From Nanobdellota archaeon (GTDB lineage: Archaea; Nanobdellota; Nanobdellia; Woesearchaeales; JAUYGA01): 8,459 nt of DNA. A program made the translations under genes and the position numbers. Position 1 is the first letter of the stretch. Each line of letters opens with the position of its first letter. The notes under the pieces are model-generated. The model did not search any database and was not told the DNA's origin. It saw nothing but the letters and a program-made list of their open reading frames with translations. Location of the stretch: positions 1 to 8,459 of the forward strand of contig JAUYGA010000146.1 of NCBI GenBank assembly GCA_030690755.1, read 5' to 3'. Below are positions 1 to 6,390 of this stretch, one piece after another.

Positions 1-1628
1 GAACTAACTTGCGACTTTCCTTTGTAAAAATCCTGCACAACTTTGTATACTGGCACAAAATTCTTTATCTTTTCAGCGCACGTTTCAATATCTGCCGCCA
101 TGTACCCGCTGTGTTTTGACGTTAAAATCGCAGCCTGCTCAAGTCTTTTGGCAAAAGTATTATCTATTTCCAGGTACAATTGGATCTCTGCAAGGTTATA
201 AACCCTGTTTTTGTTGAGTTTTATTCCTGCATGCATGCTCTCTTTGTGTTCCATTGCCAAAATTTTTGAAAGACTGTCTCCTTTGCCTCTAAGGATGTCT
301 AATGCATTCATCTTGGATTTTTCAAAATCTGAAATGGTTTTTTTGCCGTTGATTCCTATACTGTATTTCGCAATTGCGCTGGCAGCATACTCTTCAAAAG
401 CGACCATTATCACGTCAAGGAAAGCGTAATTTTTTACGGCAAGGTTCATAACAGAAGGATCGATGATTATTGCTCGTTTGGTCTCATCCAGAATAGAAAA
501 TTCATCCTTAAGCTTTTCAAGTTTTAATTTATAATCGCCTTTTTCTGGTTCTAACATCAAGTCTTTGGCTTTGATATTGATTCTTTTTTCTAATCTCATT
601 CGGGCTTCATCAGTTATGGTTCTGAGTTTTGTTCTGTTTTTAACTTTTTCTTCAGTATCATAATCTGCTCTGATTGACTTGGTAGTTTTCAGAACAAAAT
701 CGGTAACTTCCTTAAATGCAGGGTGGTCTGTCTGAAATCTTGTCCTGTCAAATCCTATGCAGTTGTCCAAACCATCCGCCTCAACAATGCAAATCAGCCT
801 ATCCCTTAATCCTCTTTCTGAATCGCTCTTCAGCATATCAGAATCTCCGACAAGTCTTCCATTGACATAGAAATAAAAACCCTTATCTTTCACGCGTTCT
901 GAAGTGAGATATGCTGTGACTTTAACTTCGCCAGCCTTTTTCAACATTGCTTCGCCAATGTATTTTCTGGCAGTGTCTATTCTTTTTGGCGTAATCTTTT
1001 CATTATTGACATATACAGAATAATCAGGTCTTATGGGCATTTCCCATTGGATTTTTTCCCTGAGTGTTTTGACGTCAAAGTCTCGTCCATCTTCCAGAAA
1101 TTTAAGGTTGTTCATGACTATTTTTGTGCCATGTTCTTCAGGATTACACTTATAGATTTTAACATTTATTTTGTCAGGGTCTCTGCTTCTATCGCTGAAA
1201 TCTTCAGCTGCTGCAATTTTTTCCGATCCATACCATGATTCGAGTGTGAAATTATTTGCCAGAAATTCCAAGAGAACTGTTGCGATTCCAAAATGACCTA
1301 TGCGTTTTCTTCCGCTTTTTGTTATTGGATTTGTTATTTTTTCGCTGTCGCCTAATCTGAAAAAATTTCTTATGCCCTTCTCTTTGTCCATGCCTTCACC
1401 ATCATCTTCAATCGCAAGCATGTTTTTTTCCGGATCATAATGTATCCTGACGTTTTTAGCATCCGCATCATAAGAATTGCTTAACAGCTCTATTACAACC
1501 TGATATGCATCTCTGGCGAGCGCTTGGCTCATCATTGAAACTAGATTTTTCCCTTTTTGTCTTTCAACTATCAGTGTTTCGAGTGTTTCTACTGAACCTG
1601 GTTTTACTAAACCTGATTTTTTCCCCAT
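1..1628 (-). CDS. GHKL (Hsp90-like) ATPase, C-terminus outside window
   Basis: Reading leftward from ATG at 1628, an uninterrupted frame of 542 codons runs off the window edge. The N-terminal 150 residues carry the Bergerat ATP-binding fold: N-box IELLSNSYDAD (E47, N51, D54), G1 box EDDGEGM (residues 74-80) and G2-like loop RIGHFGIAT (109-117). Residues about 190-330 resemble the S5-fold transducer of Hsp90, MutL and MORC proteins, including the strand FYFYVNGRLVG. From about 330 on the protein is largely helical with no domain I recognise. The family binds and hydrolyses ATP to drive dimer closure; the client or nucleic-acid partner here is unknown. The start is supported by AGGGGGT 5-11 bases upstream and a TATA-like box near 1668. 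It is divergent from the TIM-barrel gene at 1777. Hsp90 itself is less likely because the regions after the transducer do not look like HtpG. Fold confidence is high, role unknown. Confidence 0.9.
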   Translation of the reverse strand, partial: MGKKSGLVKPGSVETLETLIVERQKGKNLVSMMSQALARDAYQVVIELLSNSYDADAKNVRIHYDPEKNMLAIEDDGEGMDKEKGIRNFFRLGDSEKITNPITKSGRKRIGHFGIATVLLEFLANNFTLESWYGSEKIAAAEDFSDRSRDPDKINVKIYKCNPEEHGTKIVMNNLKFLEDGRDFDVKTLREKIQWEMPIRPDYSVYVNNEKITPKRIDTARKYIGEAMLKKAGEVKVTAYLTSERVKDKGFYFYVNGRLVGDSDMLKSDSERGLRDRLICIVEADGLDNCIGFDRTRFQTDHPAFKEVTDFVLKTTKSIRADYDTEEKVKNRTKLRTITDEARMRLEKRINIKAKDLMLEPEKGDYKLKLEKLKDEFSILDETKRAIIIDPSVMNLAVKNYAFLDVIMVAFEEYAASAIAKYSIGINGKKTISDFEKSKMNALDILRGKGDSLSKILAMEHKESMHAGIKLNKNRVYNLAEIQLYLEIDNTFAKRLEQAAILTSKHSGYMAADIETCAEKIKNFVPVYKVVQDFYKGKSQVS

Positions 1629-1662
1629 ATAAACCCCCTGTACTTCCTGGTTAATGGTATTG

Positions 1663-1673
1663 TTTTATAAATA
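1663..1673 (-). promoter_or_regulatory. TATA-like box for the GHKL ATPase gene
   Basis: Read on the minus strand this is TATTTATAAAA, a good archaeal TATA box. A start about 26 bases downstream would fall near 1642, giving a leader of roughly 14 bases that contains the AGGGGGT ribosome-binding site. The core is nearly symmetric and could also serve rightward transcription, but the 1777 gene has a better placed box of its own. Confidence 0.5.
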
Positions 1674-1745
1674 TTTTGGCGTAAATTGGCGCTGTTAGCG
1701 TTTTCTGGTGAGTAATTTAAATGTTATTCAATTCAAAAACAAAGG

Positions 1746-1753
1746 TTTAAAAA
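1746..1753 (+). promoter_or_regulatory. TATA-like box for a leaderless mRNA of the TIM-barrel gene
   Basis: TTTAAAAA preceded by the purine-rich AAAGG (1741-1745, BRE-like) is centred 26-27 bases before the ATG at 1777. That is the spacing expected if transcription begins at the start codon itself. No ribosome-binding site precedes this ATG, which agrees with a leaderless transcript. Confidence 0.5.
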
Positions 1754-1776
1754 CTTTAAAATCCATTATTGTTGTT

Positions 1777-3834
1777 ATGGAATTTGCAACAGGTTACAGT
1801 TCGCCTATGGATTCAGGAAATTCAGGATATGTGGGCCTTGGTTCTAAAGATATCATAAGAGATGTCATTACAGAAGTGGCTGATGATCTGCCAGGCATAC
1901 CTGAAACATTTGACTATGCAAGACAGACAATCCCTGGAACAGGCGTCGGCGATATTGGAATGAGCCTTCCGATGGGAATTGCTGCAGGAAACATAAGGGG
2001 TATTGCAGCAAAGATGAGAACAGGCGTTGCAAATTTAGAAATACAGTTTCCAGGAACAGGCAGAGGAAACCGGCAGAGCCAGACTCCAGAACTTTATGGA
2101 AAATTAGACAGGCAGGCGTTATGGGAGCTAGCCAAAGTAAACAAAGTAAACCTTACAACACACGCTTCTTTTGGAATATCAGGATTATCAGGACAAGATC
2201 CAAATTCTGGAAACTTCAATCAGGAATACAGAAAAGTCGCTATAGATGAAGTTAAAAGAGCAATTGAATTTGCAGTAGATACTGCAGACGGCGGTTCAGT
2301 AGTTGTCCATACAGGAGAATTTCAGAGACCAATATCAGAACAGGAATGGGCTGATGGCGGAAAATCATTCAGAGGATATAATGACGAGCCAGAGAGAGCT
2401 ACGCTTAGGGTAGTAGACTGGAGAACCGGTCAAGTTTTGTCTCAGGTAAGAAAAAATCAGATTGTTTACAGGCCAGATTGGGTTACTAATGAAAAAGAGC
2501 GATATCAAGATTCAAATGGGCATTGGGTTGAGAAAGGTGATTTCATTGATTATGAAAATAATAAAGTCATGCCTGGAGATGACGAATTGTATAGGCGAGT
2601 TCCTAAGTTTGACAAAGAGACAGGAAGATTCAAAGTAACACCCTGGACCTTTGACAGATTCAAAGAAGAGGCAGCGAAGCTCAATAAAGGAAAAACAAGA
2701 GACCAATGGAAAACACCAGAAGAGATGTTTATCCGCGCATCAATAGAATCGCAATACGGCCAGTCAAAAGGTTGGGCATTGTATCACGCCAACAGGTTTG
2801 AAGGGTCAAAACAAAATCTTGAAAAACTTAAAGAGACAAAAGCTTTCTATGAAAATCTTAAAGAGAAATTAACACCTGAAAAATGGGATGAGTTAAAAAG
2901 GACAGGAGTTCAAGGAATGGTCCCCCCTGGCCAGGACCCTGTGGAATATCTGAACCGCAGTATATTCAGTACAAGGCATGACATAGAAAACATCAGACAG
3001 GGCTCAGTAGGTTATGAACAGTCTGCTGAAGAGTCAAGATTGCTCCTCAGATATGCTCAGCCGATTGAAAAGTATGCTCTTGAAAAAAGCGTAGCAGGAT
3101 ATGCTGAAGCGGCAATGCATGCTTATAATCTGACAAAAGAAAAAAAACTGAAAAAACCAGTATTTATTGCATTAGAAAATATTTTTCCAGAAAGTTATGG
3201 GAGCCATCCGCAGGAATTGAAGTCCTTAATATTCAAAGCAAGAGAGGGAATGGCAAAACTGCTTGTTGAACAAAAGAAAGTCGGAAACATGGAACAGGCA
3301 ATGAAAATTGCAGAAAATCATGTAAAGGCGACATTTGATACAGGACACGTCAACACTTGGAGAAAATATTTTCAGGCAAAGTCAGGAGAGACTGTTGAGA
3401 AGACAAATGACCGTTTTAAAACATGGCTGCTTGATCAGACAGAAGACTTGGCAAAATCAAAGATTATAGGAAACATACATTTGGCAGACAACATGGGATA
3501 TCAGGATGATCATCTTGCTCCAGGTCAAGGAACAACGCCTGTAAAAGAAATGATTGCAATATTGAAAAAGCATGGTTATTCTGGCGCATTGACTGTCGAG
3601 CCAGGCGCAGATGCGACAACAGATATGTCTGACTTTCATGGGCTTATGAAAACATGGAGATACTTTGGAAGCCAAGTTCATGGCATGACTTTAGGTTCGC
3701 CTGCCAAAGGGGATATGTTTTGGAAAAATGTTCAGAATTCTTATTTTAGATATATGGAAAGGCCATATTTTGTTTTTGGCAATTATGCGCCAAGCAATGA
3801 CTGGACTTTATGGAGCGGAGTTCCGCTTGAATAA
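1777..3834 (+). CDS. Endonuclease IV/xylose isomerase-like TIM-barrel protein with a large insertion
   Basis: The product is 685 residues from ATG 1777. The frame opens at GTG 1708, but those 23 extra codons overlap the likely promoter. The barrel begins near residue 60 (GMSLPMGIAAGNIRG). Candidate metal ligands occur in the order of endonuclease IV: H129 (THASFG), H178 (VVVHTGEF), E467 (ALENIFPE), D521 and H524 (FDTGHVN), H568 (NIHLADN), D577 and H579 (DDHLAPGQG), E608 (TVEPGA). In that family they hold three Zn ions that cleave DNA at abasic sites; sugar isomerases and epimerases share the fold. About 250 extra residues, charged and mostly helical in the second half, sit between H178 and E467. 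A roughly 70-residue tail rich in Tyr and Trp follows E608. Typical members have 270-300 residues. Substrate is unknown: DNA repair or a sugar phosphate are both possible. It appears monocistronic, followed by T-runs and a structured element. Confidence 0.88.
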   Translation: MEFATGYSSPMDSGNSGYVGLGSKDIIRDVITEVADDLPGIPETFDYARQTIPGTGVGDIGMSLPMGIAAGNIRGIAAKMRTGVANLEIQFPGTGRGNRQSQTPELYGKLDRQALWELAKVNKVNLTTHASFGISGLSGQDPNSGNFNQEYRKVAIDEVKRAIEFAVDTADGGSVVVHTGEFQRPISEQEWADGGKSFRGYNDEPERATLRVVDWRTGQVLSQVRKNQIVYRPDWVTNEKERYQDSNGHWVEKGDFIDYENNKVMPGDDELYRRVPKFDKETGRFKVTPWTFDRFKEEAAKLNKGKTRDQWKTPEEMFIRASIESQYGQSKGWALYHANRFEGSKQNLEKLKETKAFYENLKEKLTPEKWDELKRTGVQGMVPPGQDPVEYLNRSIFSTRHDIENIRQGSVGYEQSAEESRLLLRYAQPIEKYALEKSVAGYAEAAMHAYNLTKEKKLKKPVFIALENIFPESYGSHPQELKSLIFKAREGMAKLLVEQKKVGNMEQAMKIAENHVKATFDTGHVNTWRKYFQAKSGETVEKTNDRFKTWLLDQTEDLAKSKIIGNIHLADNMGYQDDHLAPGQGTTPVKEMIAILKKHGYSGALTVEPGADATTDMSDFHGLMKTWRYFGSQVHGMTLGSPAKGDMFWKNVQNSYFRYMERPYFVFGNYAPSNDWTLWSGVPLE

Positions 3835-3837
3835 CAA

Positions 3838-3848
3838 TTTTATTTTTT
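3838..3848 (+). terminator. T-run after the TIM-barrel gene
   Basis: TTTTATTTTTT starts four bases after the stop codon. Archaeal RNA polymerase commonly terminates at such T-tracts without a hairpin. A second, longer T-tract after the structured element at 3859-4022 may catch read-through. Confidence 0.45.
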
Positions 3849-3858
3849 CCTTATATTT

Positions 3859-4022
3859 CTCTGTTGAAAATCGAACTTCGTTCGGTCTGCGCCAAGCTAC
3901 GCTCTCGATGTTTTTTGTAAAGTACCGTTGAAGCTCCGTAGGAGCCAACCCTCTCAACTCTTTTGATGTGTTTTTATTAAAGGAGCTTCGCGAAAAAGGC
4001 GCAGACTGCATTTTCAACAGAG
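3859..4022 (+). ncRNA. Structured RNA-like element, copy 1
   Basis: Nested inverted repeats form a three-way junction. P1 is a perfect 13-bp stem (3859-3871 with 4010-4022). P2 is a tight hairpin CGAAC-TTC-GTTCG (3872-3884). P3 is a perfect 9-bp stem (3885-3893 with 3998-4006), leaving only TGC between the 3' arms of P3 and P1. Inside P3 lies a hairpin with GTTG+GCTCC paired to GGAGC+CAAC (3927-3949), and GAAGCTCC (3930-3937) can alternatively pair with GGAGCTTC (3982-3989). Blocks 3906-3932 and 3955-3986 recur at 6475-6501 and 6745-6774. The strand is inferred from the T-tract right after P1, which would make it a terminated RNA or a 3'-UTR structure. I match it to no known RNA family. A palindromic DNA element is the alternative. 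Confidence 0.55.
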
Positions 4023-4023
4023 C

Positions 4024-4037
4024 TTTTTTATTTTTTT
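4024..4037 (+). terminator. T-tract following structured element 1
   Basis: Six T, one A and seven T follow directly after the P1 stem of the element. This could end either a separate RNA or read-through from the TIM-barrel gene. No equivalent T-run is seen on the minus strand here. Confidence 0.45.
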
Positions 4038-4043
4038 AACTTT

Positions 4044-4457
4044 TTATTTCCCGCCGCCTGAGCTTCCACTGCTTGCGCTTGCTCCGCCGCCTTTACCGCC
4101 GCCCATCCCAGCATAACTCCCTGTTGTTGAATAAGATCCAGCTCCTTTTCCCATTCCAGCAAGGCCATATGATTGAGAGCTTGCGCCGTTCATAAAATAA
4201 GGAGTTACAGAATAGTTTGGCGCTCCGAGTATCATTCCGCTCATGACAGATGATGTTCTAGCGCTGCCGTAAACTGTTCCGCCAGTTGTCATGCTCATTC
4301 CAGTGTAAGGACTAGGAGAGTGCATGCTGTATTGCATTGCTGGATTACCATTTCCTTGTGAGCCAGAAAGTATGGTTGCTAAGCCAGGTTCTGAATTGGC
4401 TCTGTAATGCCGCCATATTTCTTCTATTTCTTTTTCAGGTTGAGGCGCTGCATACAT
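4044..4457 (-). CDS. Gly/Ser/Met-rich low-complexity protein, function unknown
   Basis: The protein has 137 residues starting at ATG 4457. I do not recognise a family. Residues 1-30 look like an ordinary charged helix (EKEIEEIWRHYRA). The rest is low complexity: residues 31-90 are rich in Ser, Gly, Met, Thr and Tyr, and 29 of the last 47 residues are Gly or Ser, ending GSSGGGK. There is no signal peptide, membrane segment or cysteine. It is probably disordered, and a role as a structural, surface or condensate-forming protein is only a guess. A partial ribosome-binding site (AAGG) lies about 9-12 bases upstream and an AT-rich TTAAAAGTA box further up. It converges on the TIM-barrel gene, with structured element 1 between them. 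The intact frame, start context and absence of a competing frame make it likely real. Confidence 0.6.
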   Translation of the reverse strand: MYAAPQPEKEIEEIWRHYRANSEPGLATILSGSQGNGNPAMQYSMHSPSPYTGMSMTTGGTVYGSARTSSVMSGMILGAPNYSVTPYFMNGASSQSYGLAGMGKGAGSYSTTGSYAGMGGGKGGGASASSGSSGGGK

Positions 4458-4862
4458 CGGTTTGACCTTCTTTACATTTTTACTTTTAATTTGCTAATTT
4501 TGTCATTTTTTTGTTAGTTTAATCTATCTCCTCTTCTTTATGCGCTTTTTATTCTGAGGGACATTTATGTTTGCGTAAGTATACTAATACCCGGGAGTAT
4601 TTAAAGAAATTCAAGGTCGCATATGTAATAGTGAGACAAAAAAGTCATGCTGGTTTTTTTGTTGTTTTTCGGAATTTTTCTGCATTTTTACTTGTTTTCT
4701 GGCTGTTCTTCCGGTTGTTGTTGAGATGTTTGCGGCTGCTGCCGAAATGTTTGCGGAATTTTTGCAGCAACGCATATTAAGATTAAAATCAAGATTAAGA
4801 TCTCTGGTAAGACCTATAACTGTGGAAGCAGGCGCATTATTAGTTTAACAATAAGTTTTACT
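4458..4862. other. Intergenic region, about 400 bases, no confident gene
   Basis: The left end holds the likely promoter of the minus-strand gene starting at 4457. A palindrome lies at 4586-4601. Two direct copies of ATGTTTGCGG (4726-4735, 4747-4756) are 21 bases apart. On the minus strand, an open frame 4792-4688 would encode a hydrophobic segment (ILILICVAA) and Pro/Gln-rich heptads (PQTFRQQ, PQTSQQQ), but it has only a TTG start and no ribosome-binding site. A plus-strand hydrophobic frame at 4571-4780 is also unconvincing. No tRNA-like cloverleaf was seen. Confidence 0.5.
4586..4601. promoter_or_regulatory. Palindrome AATAC-N6-GTATT, possible operator
   Basis: AATAC and GTATT flank CCGGGA and are followed at once by TTAAAG, a possible weak TATA box. 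Such a site could bind a dimeric regulator, but no clear gene starts just downstream. Confidence 0.25.
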
Positions 4863-4871
4863 TTAAATTTA
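4863..4871 (+). promoter_or_regulatory. TATA-like box of the toxin-antitoxin-like operon
   Basis: TTAAATTTA is centred about 35 bases before ATG 4902, placing a transcript start near 4892 just ahead of the purine-rich GAGGCGG (4892-4898). A second AT-rich box, TTTATATA (4881-4888), lies too close to the ATG unless a later start is used. Confidence 0.4.
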
Positions 4872-4901
4872 ACCAAAAGTTTTATATATTTGAGGCGGAA
4901 A

Positions 4902-5174
4902 ATGGATATTGAAGTTACATTTGAGATGCATGCTATAAAGCGGCTCATTGCCAGAAGCGAAGCTTTTGGAATGGAGTGCGATGAAGCGAAATGCTTGGCA
5001 ATCGAGACTGCTGTGAGAGGGAAAAAATCTTTTAAGCATGTTTTCAGGAATCATTTGACAAATAGCAGATATTTCAATAATGGCCTGACTTTTTTCACAG
5101 TTTTCAGAAAAAAGAGATTCGGAGCCAGAATGTTGATATCTATTAAAACAGTCATAATCGAGAGGGGAAGGTAG
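4902..5174 (+). CDS. Putative toxin, DUF4258/MqsR-like small protein
   Basis: The product is 90 residues from ATG 4902, chosen over an in-frame TTG at 4890 because GAGGCGG sits 3-9 bases before the ATG. The pattern is a basic alpha+beta protein. An N-terminal strand and helix carry MHAIKRLIARSEAFGM (residues 9-24), resembling the HAxxRxxxRg start of DUF4258 and related RelE/MqsR-fold proteins. Next comes a short helix with DEAKCLAIETAVRG. The C-terminal half is strand-rich, ending LTFFTVFRKKRFGARMLISI and a basic tail. In the related toxins this fold cuts mRNA on the ribosome or free. The next gene, 18 bases downstream, is a typical antitoxin type, and toxin-first order is known from mqsRA. 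The family call is by pattern only; H10 and the basic residues are candidate active-site residues. Confidence 0.6.
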   Translation: MDIEVTFEMHAIKRLIARSEAFGMECDEAKCLAIETAVRGKKSFKHVFRNHLTNSRYFNNGLTFFTVFRKKRFGARMLISIKTVIIERGR

Positions 5175-5192
5175 GTAATAGCTGGAAGGAAG

Positions 5193-5528
5193 ATGAAAAT
5201 GAAAAAAAAACAAGTATGCTTTGATTGTTTGGTGCCGTTAAGGAAAGTGAAAACTAAAATAAGGGGAATAGAGATGGATTCTTCAGAATGCCCAAAATGC
5301 GGAGCTAAGGTTTTTACAGAAGAACAGGCAACTGAAGCTGCATTGAAAGTAGATGCTCAGAGGCTTAAAAAACAATACTCCAAAAAGATGATAAAAATCG
5401 GCAACAGCTGGGGGCTCACTTTTCCAAAAGGGTTGGCAGATGTGTTTAGGTTAAACAACAACAAGACTAAAATGACTCTCATACCTAACTTAAAAGAGAA
5501 TATTATTGAGATAAAAATAGAGAATTGA
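5193..5528 (+). CDS. YgiT-type zinc ribbon fused to SpoVT/AbrB domain, putative antitoxin
   Basis: The protein has 111 residues from ATG 5193, preceded by the strong ribosome-binding site GGAAGGA (5184-5190). Residues 9-36 form a zinc ribbon with C9-x2-C12 and C33-x2-C36 (CFDC, CPKCGAKVF), followed by an EEQATEAAL helix as in MqsA/YgiT zinc-finger proteins. Residues about 64-109 are a swapped-hairpin SpoVT/AbrB DNA-binding domain with the signature KMIKIGNSWGLTFPKGLADV. MqsA-type antitoxins bind their toxin through the zinc domain and DNA through a C-terminal HTH; here an AbrB domain takes the HTH's place. By analogy it would neutralise the upstream protein and repress its own promoter near 4863-4890. 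It ends 23 bases from the convergent Fis-like gene. Confidence 0.82.
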   Translation: MKMKKKQVCFDCLVPLRKVKTKIRGIEMDSSECPKCGAKVFTEEQATEAALKVDAQRLKKQYSKKMIKIGNSWGLTFPKGLADVFRLNNNKTKMTLIPNLKENIIEIKIEN

Positions 5529-5551
5529 GTTCTTAAGGCGTTACTTTGATG

Positions 5552-6271
5552 TTAGATCAAACCAAACTTTTTCAGTTTCCTGTGCAGAGTTTCATAACGC
5601 AGTTTTATCTTTTTGGCAAGCTCTTTGACCTCGCCCTTATACTCTTTGAACACTTGAGTAAGATATTCTTTCTCAAATTCATCTTCCGCTTCCTTTAAAG
5701 TCAATGGCTCTTCCTCTATTGATTTCGCAATCTCCTCAGAAGTCTCTTCCATATTTGAATAAGCATGTTCAAGCCTCTTTGGATGGATTATTTCCTTATA
5801 GTTCTCAAGAATGCCGCTGAGTTCAAAACTTATGTCCATTTTTTTCACATAATCCTTTTTCAGCATTTCTTCCCTTATCTTGTTCAGATCCTTTTTTGAT
5901 CTGGACAGAAGACGATGAATAGAACGTCGGTCAACTTTTGTCAGTTTTGAAACAAGAGAAACATTGCCGTAGTTTGTCGTGAGCAGCTTCTTTAGATAAT
6001 CCTGCTTAAATTTCTTTTTTGCATCCTTGAATTTCAACATTGTGTCGACATGGATGCCTATGATTGATCCTCTGCTTAATTTTTCAGTTATATCTTTGTT
6101 GAGCTCGTCTATCTTGACACCTATTGCTTTTTGCATTGAAAATTCTACTGCAGAAAGAAGTTTGTCAATATTTTTCTTGGAATCATCATTCATATTGTCT
6201 TGGCTATCTGAAGAAATGTTGCTTTCTTCTGATAATCCTTCAGGATTTTTGTCTTGTTGGAATTTGTTCAT
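5552..6271 (-). CDS. DNA-binding protein with two Fis-type helix-turn-helix domains
   Basis: The product is 239 residues from ATG 6271. Residues 1-35 are polar and probably disordered (many Ser, Asp, Asn). Residues 80-125 hold a Fis-type HTH: KDAKKKFKQDYLKKLL, then GNVSLVSKLTKVDRRSIHRLL. Residues 191-238 hold a second: TLKEAEDEFEKEYLTQVF, then GEVKELAKKIKLRYETLHRKLKKFGL. Both match the C-terminal Fis/NtrC-like pattern (acidic helix, then G-x-V-x-x-x-A, then R-x-x-L). A charged helical linker joins them. The central AAA+ sigma-54 activator domain and a receiver domain are absent, which fits an archaeon without sigma-54. It is probably a dimeric transcription or nucleoid factor; targets are unknown. 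The gene converges with the antitoxin gene. No good ribosome-binding site is seen; a TAATTAAATA box lies 70-80 bases upstream. Confidence 0.8.
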   Translation of the reverse strand: MNKFQQDKNPEGLSEESNISSDSQDNMNDDSKKNIDKLLSAVEFSMQKAIGVKIDELNKDITEKLSRGSIIGIHVDTMLKFKDAKKKFKQDYLKKLLTTNYGNVSLVSKLTKVDRRSIHRLLSRSKKDLNKIREEMLKKDYVKKMDISFELSGILENYKEIIHPKRLEHAYSNMEETSEEIAKSIEEEPLTLKEAEDEFEKEYLTQVFKEYKGEVKELAKKIKLRYETLHRKLKKFGLI

Positions 6272-6283
6272 TTTTTTATTTCT

Positions 6284-6349
6284 GCAGGTATCTGCTTTTT
6301 TGTTTGAATTGGCTTGTGTTTGTTTATGTGTTCTTTTGGTATTTAATTA
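6284..6349 (-). promoter_or_regulatory. Likely promoter region of the Fis-like gene
   Basis: On the minus strand TAATTAAATA (6349-6340) is a plausible TATA box, giving a leader of about 45-50 bases. GCAG-GTAT-CTGC (6284-6295) within the leader is a small dyad that might be an operator or hairpin. Both calls are weak. Confidence 0.3.
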
Positions 6350-6390
6350 TTTTTGTGTTTGGTGCGTAGTCAACTTATGTGACAAATTTT

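Noticed and set aside
3808..4017. Minus-strand open frame of 69 codons across structured element 1
   Set aside because: It runs over the inverted-repeat arms and the end of the TIM-barrel gene. Copy 2 has stops and shifts in the equivalent frame, so the conservation fits structure and not protein.
3859..4022. Plain transposon-derived MITE with terminal inverted repeats
   Set aside because: The outer repeats differ completely among the three copies while internal blocks are conserved, the reverse of what a transposase-recognised end would show. No target-site duplication is evident. Not fully excluded.
4571..4780. Plus-strand hydrophobic frame of 69 codons
   Set aside because: TTG start without a ribosome-binding site, and Phe/Leu/Arg/Cys-biased low complexity created by T/G-rich DNA. 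Not supported as a gene.
4869..5213. Minus-strand open frame of 114 codons
   Set aside because: Antisense to the toxin-like gene and covers that operon's promoter; it has no ribosome-binding site.
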